From DATKWD01 sp963704815 (GTDB lineage: Bacteria; Actinomycetota; Acidimicrobiia; Acidimicrobiales; Salinilacustritrichaceae), in assembly GCA_963704815.1 (NCBI GenBank), contig CAVPHU010000003.1, positions 186,001 through 250,000 on the forward strand: a DNA stretch of 64,000 nt. Reading direction: 5' to 3'. Position numbers and translations under genes: made by a program. Below, in pieces: positions 8,664 to 17,088 of this stretch (positions are counted from its first letter, which is position 1; each line of letters opens with the position of its first letter). The notes under the pieces are model-generated. The model was not told the origin of the DNA, made no database searches, and was given only the letters and a program-made list of their open reading frames with translations.

Positions 8664-9533
8664 TCAATCCCCGGCCGGCGCTCCTGCCGCGTCGCCCGAC
8701 GTGCCGATGGCGATGCCGTAGACCCGCCGGCGCGGCAGCCCGAGCAACTCGGTCACGGCGTCCACCGCATCACGGGTGGTCGAACCCGAATCGATCCGGG
8801 TCGAGAGTTCCGAGGCGATCCGCGCATCGTCGATCGATTCGGTCGGCGGTGCGGTCGCCCCGCGCACGACGATGGTGACCTCACCTCGTGGCGGCTCAGC
8901 GTCGAAGTGCGCAGCGCCGTCGGATGCGGTGCCGCGCCACAGCTCCTCGTGGAGCTTGGTCAGCTCTCGGGCGACCACGACCTCTCGATCCCCACCCGCG
9001 ACCGACGCCAGGTCGGCCAACGTGGCCTGCACCCGATGAGGCGACTCGTACACCACCGACGTCCGGGTCTCGGCGGCGATGGCGGCGAGACGTTCGCGCC
9101 GAGCCGTGCCCTTGCGCGGGAGGAAGCCCTCGAAGCAGAAGCGGCCGGCCGGCATCCCGCTGAGCACGAGAGCGCTGACCACCGCCGATGGCCCTGGTAC
9201 GACCTCCACTGCGACGCCCCGGTCGACGGCAGCTCCCACCAACCGCTCGCCGGGGTCGCTGATCCCGGGCATCCCGGCGTCCGAGACGACCGCAACCGTC
9301 GAGCCTTCCTCGGCGATCGCCACCAACTCGTCGATGCGGCCGGCGTCGGAGTGGTCGTTGAGCACCACGAAGCGCCCCGACCGGTCGATGTCGCACAGCT
9401 CGAACAGCTTGCCGGTCCGGCGCGTGTCCTCGCACGCGACCACCTGAGCCCGGGCGAGCACGTCCCGGGCCCGGGGCGACAGGTCGCCGAGGTTCCCGAT
9501 CGGGGTGCCGACCAGCACGACCCGGCCGGTCAT
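8664..9533 (-). CDS. rsmI: 16S rRNA (cytidine-2'-O)-methyltransferase RsmI
   Basis: RsmI methylates the ribose of C1402 in 16S rRNA. The tetrapyrrole-methylase fold is clear: VGTPIGNLGDLSPRA at the N-terminus, CEDTRRTGKL, SDAGMPGISDPG, VPGPSAVVSAL, FEGFLPRKG, YESPHR and ARELTKLHEE. ATG 9533 was preferred to an in-frame start at 9542 because it overlaps the stop of the upstream DUF192 gene by 4 bases, as elsewhere in this genome. The product then has 289 residues, normal for the family. Confidence 0.93.
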   Translation of the reverse strand: MTGRVVLVGTPIGNLGDLSPRARDVLARAQVVACEDTRRTGKLFELCDIDRSGRFVVLNDHSDAGRIDELVAIAEEGSTVAVVSDAGMPGISDPGERLVGAAVDRGVAVEVVPGPSAVVSALVLSGMPAGRFCFEGFLPRKGTARRERLAAIAAETRTSVVYESPHRVQATLADLASVAGGDREVVVARELTKLHEELWRGTASDGAAHFDAEPPRGEVTIVVRGATAPPTESIDDARIASELSTRIDSGSTTRDAVDAVTELLGLPRRRVYGIAIGTSGDAAGAPAGD

Positions 9534-9859
9534 CGTCGCCACTCGAGCTGGTCACCCACGGCGAGTCCCCACCGCTCGGCCGAGCCGGCTTCGCATTCGA
9601 TCACCGAGCGGGCCGACCACACCGGCCACGTGACCCGACCACGCGGCAGCGTTCGCACCTTGACGATCCGCCCCTGGCCGTCGCAGAACACGACGTCGAT
9701 GGCGAATCGCATGCCGAAGGTGTGGACCGACTTCCCTGGCTCGAGGAGCAGGGCCCCGTCGATGCCGTCGCGGCCGAGCAGCCCTCGTCGGCGAGCGCGC
9801 CGGGACTCGGCCACTTCGAGGCTGGCCAGGACGTCGCCGTCTCGCAGCAGCCAGGCCAC
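9530..9859 (-). CDS. DUF192 family protein
   Basis: The product has 109 residues from GTG 9859. The DUF192 core is visible: ARRRGLLGRDG, KSVHTFGMRFAIDVVF, KVRTLPRGRVTWP, and a C-terminal VIECEAGSAERWGLAVGD strand. It has no signal peptide, so it should be cytoplasmic, unlike many DUF192 proteins. The gene overlaps rsmI by 4 bases and follows ychF by 15 bases. The biochemical function of the family is not established. Confidence 0.8.
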   Translation of the reverse strand: MAWLLRDGDVLASLEVAESRRARRRGLLGRDGIDGALLLEPGKSVHTFGMRFAIDVVFCDGQGRIVKVRTLPRGRVTWPVWSARSVIECEAGSAERWGLAVGDQLEWRR

Positions 9860-9874
9860 TCAGATCGAGCCCAC

Positions 9875-10951
9875 TCAGACGTTGAAACGGATCTCGAGCA
9901 CGTCGCCGTCGGCCACCTCGTAGTCCTTGCCCTCGATGCGGAGCTTGCCCACGTCACGAGCCTTGGACCACGAGCCGATCTCGAGCAGGTCGTCCCAGTG
10001 GATGACCTCGGCCCGGATGAAGCCACGCTCGAAGTCGCCGTGGATGACCCCGGCACACTGCGGAGCCTTGAAGCCGGCCTTGAAGGTCCAGGCCCGCGAT
10101 TCCTTCTCACCGGTGGTGAAGAACGTGCGGAGCCCCAACAGGTGGTAGGCGGTGCGGATGAACCGCGGCAGCGCGCCCTCGCCGAGCCCGAGCCCTTCGA
10201 GCATCTCGGCCCGGTCCTCCTCGTCGAGGCCCGCGGCCTCGGCTTCGAGCTGGATGCAGGCGCCGATGACCTCGGCCCGGTCGTCGAGCTCGGCCTGCAC
10301 GGGAGCGATGAGCTCGTCGATCCGATCGAGCTGGTCCTCGGCGACGTTGACGATGGCCATCACCGGCTTGTTCGTCAGCAGGAAGTAAGGCCGCAGAACG
10401 GCTCGTTGGTCGTCGCTGAGGCTGCCCCGGTAGATGGGCTTGCCCGTCTCGAGCACCTCGAGCGCCGCTTCGAGCGCCGCCACCTCGGGCCCGAGCGACT
10501 TGTCGCCCTTCATCGCCTTGCGCTTCTTGTCGATCTGCTTCTCGACGGCTTCGAGATCGGCATAGGTGAGCTCGAGCTCGAGAATCCGCAGGTGTTCGAG
10601 CGGATCGGTCGGGCCCGGCACGTCGGGGTCGTCGAACGCGCGCAGTACGAACACGATGGCGTCGGCCTCACGGATCCCGCCGAGGAACTTGTTGCCCAGA
10701 CCCTCACCCTGGCTGGCGCCCTCGACGAGCCCCCCGATGTCGACGAACTGGACCGCCGTGGGCACCACGCTCTTGCTGTTGCTCATCGCCGCGAGCCGGT
10801 CGAGCCGGTCGTCGAACACCTTGGCCACACCGATGTTCGGGTCGGTGGTGGCGAACGCATACGGCGCTGCGAGCGCGCCGCCGCCGGCCAATGCGTTGTA
10901 GAGCGAGGACTTCCCGGCGTTGGGGAGCCCCACGAACCCGAATCGTTCCAT
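9875..10951 (-). CDS. ychF: Redox-regulated ATPase YchF (Obg-like)
   Basis: YchF is a universally conserved P-loop NTPase that associates with ribosomes and prefers ATP. The P-loop GLPNAGKSS is at residues 8-16. FVDIGGLVEGASQGEGLGNKFL carries the switch region, and NVAE replaces the NKxD guanine-specificity motif, as expected for an ATPase. The C-terminal TGS-like domain includes TFFTTGEKESRAWTF, GVIHGDFERGFIRAEV and the final ADGDVLEIRFNV. At 358 residues it is full length. The PHP gene diverges from it with a 20-base gap. Confidence 0.96.
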   Translation of the reverse strand: MERFGFVGLPNAGKSSLYNALAGGGALAAPYAFATTDPNIGVAKVFDDRLDRLAAMSNSKSVVPTAVQFVDIGGLVEGASQGEGLGNKFLGGIREADAIVFVLRAFDDPDVPGPTDPLEHLRILELELTYADLEAVEKQIDKKRKAMKGDKSLGPEVAALEAALEVLETGKPIYRGSLSDDQRAVLRPYFLLTNKPVMAIVNVAEDQLDRIDELIAPVQAELDDRAEVIGACIQLEAEAAGLDEEDRAEMLEGLGLGEGALPRFIRTAYHLLGLRTFFTTGEKESRAWTFKAGFKAPQCAGVIHGDFERGFIRAEVIHWDDLLEIGSWSKARDVGKLRIEGKDYEVADGDVLEIRFNV

Positions 10952-10971
10952 CGGCGGGCAGACTAGGTGCC

Positions 10972-12021
10972 ATGGATCCCCGCGAGGCACTCGACCAGAT
11001 CGTCTACTGCCTCGACCGTGTGCTCGCCCCGTCGCCGAAGGTCCGAGCCTTCCAGAACGCACGGGCGCTCATCGACGAACTCGGCATCGAGGAGTTCGAG
11101 CAGCGGCACGCAGCAGGCGAGCTCGAGGACCTGCCCGGCATCGGCAAGAGCACCGGGCAGGCGATCGCCCAGGCCCTCGACGGGCAAACGCCCGACTACC
11201 TGTCGAAGCTCGAAGAGGAAACGACCCTGGTTCCCGAGCTCGACGAAGCCCACGACCTGCGTTCGAAGCTTCGCGGCGACTGCCATCTGCACTCCACCTG
11301 GTCCGACGGCGGAGCCGAGATCGAGGTGATGGCCCGCACGGCGATGGCCCTGGGCCACGACTACATGGTCATGACCGATCACTCACCGCGCCTCACCATC
11401 GCCCACGGCCTCTCGGCCGACCGGCTGCGCCGGCAGCTCGACGTCATCGACGCGCTGAACGCCGAGTTGGCGCCGTTCCGCATCCTCACCGGCATCGAGG
11501 TCGACATCCTCGCCGACGGCTCACTCGACCAGGACGAAGAGCTGTTGGCCCGCCTCGACGTCGTGGTGGCCTCGGTCCACTCGAAGCTGAAGATGGATGC
11601 CAAGGACATGACCCGCCGCATGGTGATGGCCGTCGCCAGCCCGTACGTCGACATCCTGGGCCACGTCACCGGCCGCAAGGTGCCGGGTGCACGACGCCAG
11701 GTCGGCAAGTCCGACTTCCCCGGACGCGTCGGGTCGAGCTTCGACGCCGAGATCGTGTTCGCGGCGTGCCAGAAGTTCGACACGGCGGTCGAGATCAACA
11801 GCCGCCCCGAGCGCCAGGACCCGCCCGACGAGCTGCTGCGCCTCGCCCTCGACTGGGACTGCAAGATCGCGGTGAACACCGACGCCCACGCTCCGGGCCA
11901 ACTCGAGTTCCAGATCTTCGGCTGCGACAAGGCGGTCCGCCACGACGTCCCGGTCGACGACATCGTCAACACCTGGGCCGCCGACGACTTGCTGGAGTGG
12001 ACCGTGAGCCACCGGACCTGA
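10972..12021 (+). CDS. PHP domain phosphoesterase with N-terminal helix-hairpin-helix region
   Basis: The product has 349 residues from ATG 10972. The N-terminal 90 residues, including ELEDLPGIGKSTGQAI, form a helix-hairpin-helix region like that in DNA polymerase X. The rest is a PHP domain with metal ligands in GDCHLHSTWSDG (His105 and His107), MTDHSPR, IEVDI, VASVHSK, GHVTGR, EINSRPERQDPP and NTDAHAPGQL. No polymerase domain is present, so this is a PolX-like protein reduced to HhH plus PHP. It may trim DNA 3' ends or hydrolyse phosphates. Confidence 0.85.
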   Translation: MDPREALDQIVYCLDRVLAPSPKVRAFQNARALIDELGIEEFEQRHAAGELEDLPGIGKSTGQAIAQALDGQTPDYLSKLEEETTLVPELDEAHDLRSKLRGDCHLHSTWSDGGAEIEVMARTAMALGHDYMVMTDHSPRLTIAHGLSADRLRRQLDVIDALNAELAPFRILTGIEVDILADGSLDQDEELLARLDVVVASVHSKLKMDAKDMTRRMVMAVASPYVDILGHVTGRKVPGARRQVGKSDFPGRVGSSFDAEIVFAACQKFDTAVEINSRPERQDPPDELLRLALDWDCKIAVNTDAHAPGQLEFQIFGCDKAVRHDVPVDDIVNTWAADDLLEWTVSHRT

Positions 12022-12023
12022 GC

Positions 12024-12896
12024 TCAACTCAGCGGCAGCGCCACGAGCTCGGGCGAGCCGCTGCGTTCGTCGATCACGGCGAGCACGCGTTCCCCGGCAG
12101 CCACCTCGACCGACCCTCCGGACAGCGCAGGGGCCTCCTCGCACTTCAGGTCGCCGTCGTCGAAGCTGTGCAGGTCGAACGTGAAGGTCGGTGGCGCCAC
12201 GTCGTACTCGATGAGCTGGTTTCCGCCGATGAAGATGTTCTCTTCGCCGGCGTCCCGCGGTGACAAGCACGTGGTCCCGCCCGGATCGGACGGCTTGAAC
12301 GAGTCGCCATCGGTCGTCGCCGTCATCATGATCACCGTGGCGTTGCCGTCGGCGGCCGCCGAGACGAGGGCGTTCCCGCTCGGATTCGATCCGTCGTGTT
12401 CCTCCCACAGCTCGAAGAGATCGAGCTCGCCGGTCTCGGGGCTCGTTCCCATGACGATGGTGTGACGGTTTCCGTTCTCCTCGAAGCTGGACTCGCTGAA
12501 CTCACCCAGGTTGTCGGCTCCGAACTCGGTGACGTCGGTGGCGCCAGCCTCGAACAACACGAGCTTGCCGTCCTCGGGCGGAGCCAGGTACTCGGTGATC
12601 TCGTCGGGCTCGACACCGAGTTCGATCTCGTAGTGCTCGACGAGGCCGGTGGTGAACCCGTACACGTCGATGGCCTGCTCGCTGAGGTTCACGATCCGGA
12701 AGCTGCGGTCGCCGGGCGTGAAGTCACCGACTCCTCCGTCGAGGCCGGACACCGAGCCGCTCGACTCGTCCTCGTCGGTCTGCGCATCCTCGACCGGCGC
12801 TTCGGCGCCGTCCGATGTCGAGGAGTTGTCGTCGTCTCCGCAGGACGAAACGAGAAGGGCCAGCAGGAGTGCCATGACGAGTGCTCTGAGACGCAT
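12024..12896 (-). CDS. Putative secreted lipoprotein
   Basis: The product has 290 residues from ATG 12896. The N-terminus is a lipoprotein signal peptide with basic MRLR, a Leu-rich core and the lipobox LVSSC, followed by an acidic Asp/Ser/Glu-rich linker. The mature part has a DUF4397-like look, with FRIVNLSEQAIDVYGF, LAPPEDGKLVLFEAG and TIVMGTSPETGELD strands. It is probably anchored outside the membrane. It converges on the PHP gene with only 2 bases between the stops. Confidence 0.7.
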   Translation of the reverse strand: MRLRALVMALLLALLVSSCGDDDNSSTSDGAEAPVEDAQTDEDESSGSVSGLDGGVGDFTPGDRSFRIVNLSEQAIDVYGFTTGLVEHYEIELGVEPDEITEYLAPPEDGKLVLFEAGATDVTEFGADNLGEFSESSFEENGNRHTIVMGTSPETGELDLFELWEEHDGSNPSGNALVSAAADGNATVIMMTATTDGDSFKPSDPGGTTCLSPRDAGEENIFIGGNQLIEYDVAPPTFTFDLHSFDDGDLKCEEAPALSGGSVEVAAGERVLAVIDERSGSPELVALPLS

Positions 12897-12973
12897 TCGG
12901 CGGAAGGTAGCGAATGCGACGAAACCGAACGCGCTTGCCGGTGAGGCGAACGGGCCGATAGGCACAGCAGCAC

Positions 12974-13783
12974 ATGCCGGCCGACATCGAACTGCTCGTG
13001 ACCGACCTCGACGGCACCCTGTGGGAGCTGCCGGCGACCACACCCGACACGACGCGTGCCGCCCTGCGGACGGTGCTGGCCCGTGATCTGCCACTGCTCG
13101 TCGCCACGGGCCGGCGCGTCGTCTCGACCCGCCGTCCGTTGGCCGACCTCGGTGTGGCCCCGCCCGCGGTCTGTCTGAACGGTGCGCTGGGCCTCGACCT
13201 GGTCACCGATCAGCGCTTCCACATCGGCGGGTTCAGTCCTTCGGATGCTGCGACGGTGCTGTCGGTGTTCTCTGATCACGGCGTCGACCCCTGCATCTAC
13301 GTCAACCGGGACGACCCGTCGGTGTTCGTGAGTGCCACTCCATCGACCCATCCCGACCACCTCCTCGGCTTCGGCGACGACGTCGGCGTGCGGGCCCTCG
13401 ACGACGTCGTGGACGCCGAGGTCGTCCTCGGGTTCTCGGTGCTCGGCATCGAACAGGCCGTGGCCGAGGCACTCGGGCGCGACCTGCACGGTGTCGCATC
13501 GCCCCACACCGATGTCGATCGCCAGTACGGAGGACACGCCCTGACCGCGGCGCCCGCCGAGGGCTCGAAGTGGGACGGCATCGCTGCCTTCTGCGAGCGC
13601 GAGGGCCTCGACTCCTCCGCGGTCCTCGTGATGGGCGACGGGCCCAACGACGTCGAGATGCTGGCCGCTGCTGCGCTGGCCGTCGTGCCCGAGGATGCCC
13701 ACACCGATGCTCTCGCGCTCGCCGACCACGTGATCGGCCGGGCCGCCACCGGCGGATGGGCCGAGGTGCTGGACCTCCTGTGA
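12974..13783 (+). CDS. HAD superfamily hydrolase, Cof type
   Basis: The product has 269 residues from ATG 12974. The HAD nucleophile motif VTDLDGTLWE has Asp11 and Asp13. Motif II is in LLVATGR, the Lys motif in EGSKWDGI, and motif IV is MGDGPNDVEML near the C-terminus. A C2-type cap is present in the middle. Family members dephosphorylate sugar phosphates or flavin-type phosphates, so the substrate cannot be named. The stop overlaps the next GTG start as GTGA. Confidence 0.88.
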   Translation: MPADIELLVTDLDGTLWELPATTPDTTRAALRTVLARDLPLLVATGRRVVSTRRPLADLGVAPPAVCLNGALGLDLVTDQRFHIGGFSPSDAATVLSVFSDHGVDPCIYVNRDDPSVFVSATPSTHPDHLLGFGDDVGVRALDDVVDAEVVLGFSVLGIEQAVAEALGRDLHGVASPHTDVDRQYGGHALTAAPAEGSKWDGIAAFCEREGLDSSAVLVMGDGPNDVEMLAAAALAVVPEDAHTDALALADHVIGRAATGGWAEVLDLL

Positions 13784-14211
13784 CCGCCACCGAACTGATC
13801 GAACGTCTTCACCTCGAACCCCACCCCGAGGGTGGCTGGTACGTCGAGACCTGGCGTGACGCGCCGGCCGACGGCTCACGAGGGGTCGGGACGGCCATCC
13901 ACTTCCTGCTGAACGAAGGCGAGGTGTCGCACTGGCACCGGGTCGATGCGGCCGAGCTGTGGCACTTCCACCTCGGCGCGCCACTGTCCCTGTCGATCGC
14001 CTCGGACGACCACATCGCGCCGGCCGACCATCGGCTCGGCCTCGATCTGGCTGCGGGCGAACGGCCGACGCTGGTCGTACCGGCGGGTCACTGGCAATCG
14101 GCCCGGAGCACCGGCGACTTCACCCTCGTGAGCTGCACCGTCTCTCCAGCGTTCGAGTTCGACGGCTTCGAGCTCGCCCCACCCGACTTCGAGCCGGGCG
14201 GGAAGAACTGA
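13780..14211 (+). CDS. Cupin, DUF985 family
   Basis: The product has 143 residues from GTG 13780. The family opening LIERLHLEPHPEGGWYVETWRD is very clear, followed by HFLLNEGEVSHWHRVDAAELWHFH, which carries the cupin His ligands, and later VPAGHWQSAR and FTLVSCTVSPAFEFDGFEL. DUF985 proteins are small single-domain cupins of unsettled function. It is translationally coupled to the HAD gene. Confidence 0.88.
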   Translation: MTATELIERLHLEPHPEGGWYVETWRDAPADGSRGVGTAIHFLLNEGEVSHWHRVDAAELWHFHLGAPLSLSIASDDHIAPADHRLGLDLAAGERPTLVVPAGHWQSARSTGDFTLVSCTVSPAFEFDGFELAPPDFEPGGKN

Positions 14212-14227
14212 CGCCCGCACGCTCCGT

Positions 14228-14325
14228 AGCCCGACCACCGCAGCGGTTCGAGTTCCGCCCCCCCCCAGGATCCGACGAATCAGACGCTTCGTAGCGGTGT
14301 CGCCACAGCGGTCTGAGTCCGCACC
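14228..14325 (+). repeat. Two imperfect direct repeats, each with a GCGG/CCGC hairpin
   Basis: Between the cupin and HNH genes two related segments of about 40 bases occur, both starting GTAGC. The first contains GCGGTTCGAGTTCCGC and the second GCGGTCTGAGTCCGC; each folds into a 4-bp stem and both are followed by a C-rich run ending in CCA. They resemble the T-arm and 3' end of a tRNA, but no complete tRNA fits. They could be tRNA remnants or transcription-stopping hairpins. Confidence 0.35.
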
Positions 14326-14361
14326 AACCCCCTCCGAGGGCCCCCGGCGGCCAGCGGTAGC

Positions 14362-14383
14362 TGTCAGTGCGCGTCTGCATGAT
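14362..14383 (+). promoter_or_regulatory. RecA-NDp/PafBC-type promoter element in front of the HNH gene
   Basis: TGTCAGTG (14362-14369), eight bases, then CATGAT (14378-14383). The first box equals the remembered RecA-NDp consensus box, and the spacing to the -10-like box is identical to copies at 6331, 54069 and 57288(-). The predicted transcription start lies near 14390, leaving about 28 bases of leader with a strong GGAGG before ATG 14418. Confidence 0.6.
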
Positions 14384-14417
14384 GGAGAGACACCGAAACC
14401 TCCGGAGGTCCTCCCCC

Positions 14418-15742
14418 ATGCTCGCCACCGACTACGAGACCCATCAGTGGCTCGACGACATCCACGGCGATCAGCCCGACCCGTTCGCGTTGCACGAAGC
14501 CATCACCGCCGAGCTCGAGGTCGACGACTTCGAGCTCGACGCCGAGGCCCAGGCCACCCGGAGCCTGCGGTTGCGCAAGCAGCGAGACCGCCTCGACGTC
14601 GCCATCGCCCGGTGCGACAACGCCTTCGAGAAGAGCCGGTCGTTCACCCGGCTCCCCGGCAACTGGACGACGGCGACGCAATGGCTGTCGGCCAACGGTC
14701 GAGTGAGCCGGCAGCAGGCTCGGGCCGACTACCGCTATGCCCGCCGCCTGTCGCACCTGACCCTGATCATGGCTGCGGTGGTGGGCGGCATCATGTCGGG
14801 CTGGCAGGCTCGCCGGCTGTGCATGGCGGGCTCGGACGCCGAGCGCCTCCGGCACCTGATCAAGGCTCAGTACTTCTTCCTCGAACAGTCCGAGCTGCTC
14901 GACCCGTTCGAGTTCTCGGCTGCCGTCGAGCACTGGACCGAGGTGCACTACGGCGACGACATCGCCGAGCGGGCGGAACGGGCCGACCGCAACCGGCGAC
15001 TGCACGTGTCGAAGACGCTCGACGGCGTTCGCCACCTCGAGGGCAGCATGCCGCCGGTGGCCGGCTCGCTGTTCGAGACCGCGCTGCGCCGCATCGCCGA
15101 TGAGCTGTTCGCGGTCGACTGGGCCCGCGCCAAGGAGACTCACGGCGAGGGCACCACGATCCACCACCTCGCGCGAACACCGGCCCAACGCCGCCACGAT
15201 GCCCTTGTCGTGATGGCGACTCGGTCCGAGTCCGCCACTCCCGGCGCTGCCTCCCGCCGCCCGCTCGTCTCGGTCCTCGTCGACTTCAAGACGCTTCACG
15301 GGCGGGTGTGCGAGCTCGAGGACGGGAGCCACCTCGCCGTCGACGAGGTGGTCGATCTGGTCAAGCGTGCGGATCTCGAGCGAGCCGTGTGGGGCCCCGA
15401 CGATCGCATCAGCGTCTCGGAGAGGGCCCGGGTGTTCCGCGGCGCCGAACGCCGAGCCGTCGAACTGCGCGACCGCTTCTGCACCGAGCTGGGATGTCAC
15501 GAGCCGCCCGAACACTGCGATGTCGACCACATCGAAAGGTTCGAGAACGACGGACCCACCGTGCAGCAGAACGGGCGGCTGCGGTGTCCGTCCCACCACG
15601 AGGACGTCGCGCCGACCCGGGAAGCCGCTCCGTTGCCTTCGAGCACGAGATGCCGCTTGCTCCCGACTCGGACGGCCGTGGCCCATCCCGCACGGATCGT
15701 GCCGATGGGTCATCGACGGAGGCCGATCAGTCGCTCCCGTAG
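14418..15742 (+). CDS. 13E12-type HNH endonuclease domain protein (frameshifted near the end)
   Basis: The start is ATG 14418, 7 bases after GGAGG. The N-terminal three quarters match the DUF222-like region of 13E12 repeat proteins: LRLRKQRDRLD, a helical stretch, and PLVSVLVDFKTL. The HNH nuclease domain follows, with RDRFCTELGCHEPPEHCDVDHI and NGRLRCPSHH. Near 15610-15620 the frame must shift by one missing base for the tail AFEHEMPLAPDSDG to be read, ending at TAG 15742. Proteins of this group are induced by DNA damage in mycobacteria. The upstream TGTCAGTG promoter fits that. It converges with a 16-base overlap on the next gene. Confidence 0.75.
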
Positions 15743-16167
15743 GCCTCACGGACATCGGCCAACCGATCCCTCGCAGCCCCGTGGTCACCCGCAGCGGCGA
15801 TGGCGACGAGTGAGTCCTCGGCTTCGTGCCCGAACCAGATCGACGCGTCGGGCCGGACGACGTCGCGGAGTTCGGCCGGGACCTGCACCGACACCGTCGC
15901 CGTCCCTCCCTCGTTTCCGGCCGGGCGTCGACACTCGGCCACCTGACGATCGGCATCGACCGAGTCGACGGTGCCGTGCCACCAGCGCCACACGATGTCG
16001 GGCGGAGTGACGGCCACATCGACCGCGACCAGGTCATCGCGGCGAATACGAATGGTGTCCAGCACCGCCGAGCCGAACGCGACGCGCTCGGCGACGTCGC
16101 CATCGAGGTAGACGACGTCGCAGCCGTCGGGGTGGCCGGCGCGGACACGAGCGAGTTGTAGGTCCAT
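15727..16167 (-). CDS. Hypothetical protein downstream of an ECF sigma factor
   Basis: The product has 146 residues from ATG 16167, which is preceded by AAGGAGAA at good distance. It has strands such as CDVVYLDGDVAERVAFGS, VAVDVAVTPPDIVWRWW and TATVSVQVPAEL. It has no signal peptide and no membrane segment. The reading frame is open upstream into the sigma factor gene, so a fusion is formally possible, but the strong ribosome site argues for an independent start. I do not recognise the family. It might sense or bind the signal for the sigma factor. Confidence 0.6.
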   Translation of the reverse strand: MDLQLARVRAGHPDGCDVVYLDGDVAERVAFGSAVLDTIRIRRDDLVAVDVAVTPPDIVWRWWHGTVDSVDADRQVAECRRPAGNEGGTATVSVQVPAELRDVVRPDASIWFGHEAEDSLVAIAAAGDHGAARDRLADVREAYGSD

Positions 16168-16654
16168 GAGTTCTCCTTCTTGTCGGTTGGGGTCGTGGGG
16201 ACGGAGGTCGGTGGCAAGCGAGCGGTGGGCCGCTCGCAGCGTCGACGACACGGTGCTTCGCGAGACGCCCATCGCGCGCGGCGATCTCAGCTTCGGTCAG
16301 TCCTTCCTCGTACCGAAGGCGCAGTGCCGCCCGCTGGCGGGGAGCGAGGGCGCCGATCAGGTCGCCGAGTCGGCCCGGCTGAGGCTTCTCCTCCGCGGCC
16401 CCGGGGGTGGGCGAAGCGAGGTCGGCTTCCTGACGCCGTCTGCGGAAGGTTCGGCGGGCAGCGTTGACCGCCACCGTGTACACCCAGCCCGTCGGCGATT
16501 CGAGGCCGGCGACCCGCTCCCACCGCTCGATGGCCCGAGCGAACGCTTCGTCGACCGCGTCGTCGGCGACGTCGGCATCGCGCACGGCGCGGGCCACCGC
16601 CTCCACGAGGTCGGGGCGGGCTGCCCGGTACCAGGGTTCGATCTCCACGGTCAT
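16168..16654 (-). CDS. RNA polymerase sigma-70 family (ECF) sigma factor (frameshifted)
   Basis: The start is ATG 16654, after AAGGGG. Region 2 appears as VDEAFARAIERWERV and GWVYTVAVNAARRTFRRRR. Region 4 begins at LAPRQRAALRLRYEEGLTEAEIA. At 16272-16280 the frame breaks in a GCGCGC tract. Restoring one GC dinucleotide gives AEIAARAMGVSRSTVSSTLRAAHRSL, which completes the region 4 helix-turn-helix. After the repair no stop codon occurs before the ATG of the next gene, so the exact end is unknown. No anti-sigma gene is recognisable next to it. Confidence 0.75.
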
Positions 16655-16722
16655 CACCCCTTCAAGTCACGGGACCCGCCGAAATGCCGACTTGCCACCG
16701 ACTGCCCGGTGTCGGCCGTCCG

Positions 16723-16757
16723 TTGACATATTCCGTTCACCGATATATACCGTGAAC
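16723..16757 (+). promoter_or_regulatory. padR promoter with palindromic operator
   Basis: TTGACA at 16723-16728 is a consensus -35 box. TATACC at 16746-16751 lies 17 bases downstream as the -10 box, 7 bases before the ATG, so the mRNA is probably leaderless. The inverted repeat GTTCAC (16735-16740) and GTGAAC (16752-16757) with an AT-rich centre surrounds the -10 box. This is a good position for autorepression by the PadR product. Confidence 0.75.
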
Positions 16758-16758
16758 A

Positions 16759-17088
16759 ATGGCAAGGCTACTCCGAGAACCGACCCACCTGATCCTCCTG
16801 TCGCTCGTCGACGCCGAGCGCCACGGCTACGCGATCATCTCCGAGGTCGAGGATCTTTCCGACGGCCGGGTCACGCTCGGTGCCGGCACATTGTACGGCG
16901 CGCTCGACCGGCTCAGCTCCGACGGCCTCGTCACCGCAACCCGCGAAGAAGTGATCGACGGCCGCAACCGTCGCTACTACCAACTCACCGAGGCCGGCCA
17001 CACCGTCCTGAGCGCCGACGTTGCCCACCGGTCCGCCCTCGTCGACAAAGCCCAGCTGCGTCTCGGACCGCAGCTGCGAACCACATGA
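16759..17088 (+). CDS. PadR family transcriptional regulator
   Basis: The product has 109 residues from ATG 16759. The PadR winged helix is complete: LILLSLVDAERHGYAIISEVE, then LGAGTLYGALDRLSSDGLV, then the wing with DGRNRRYYQLTEAGHTVL. PadR proteins are dimeric repressors that often control an adjacent transporter or membrane gene. Here the stop overlaps the start of a membrane protein gene as ATGA, so the two are coupled. The palindrome over its own promoter suggests autoregulation. Confidence 0.92.
   Translation: MARLLREPTHLILLSLVDAERHGYAIISEVEDLSDGRVTLGAGTLYGALDRLSSDGLVTATREEVIDGRNRRYYQLTEAGHTVLSADVAHRSALVDKAQLRLGPQLRTT

Noticed and set aside
14230..14330. Complete tRNA gene
   Set aside because: Only a T-arm-like hairpin and CCA-like end are visible; no D arm, anticodon arm or acceptor stem can be built.
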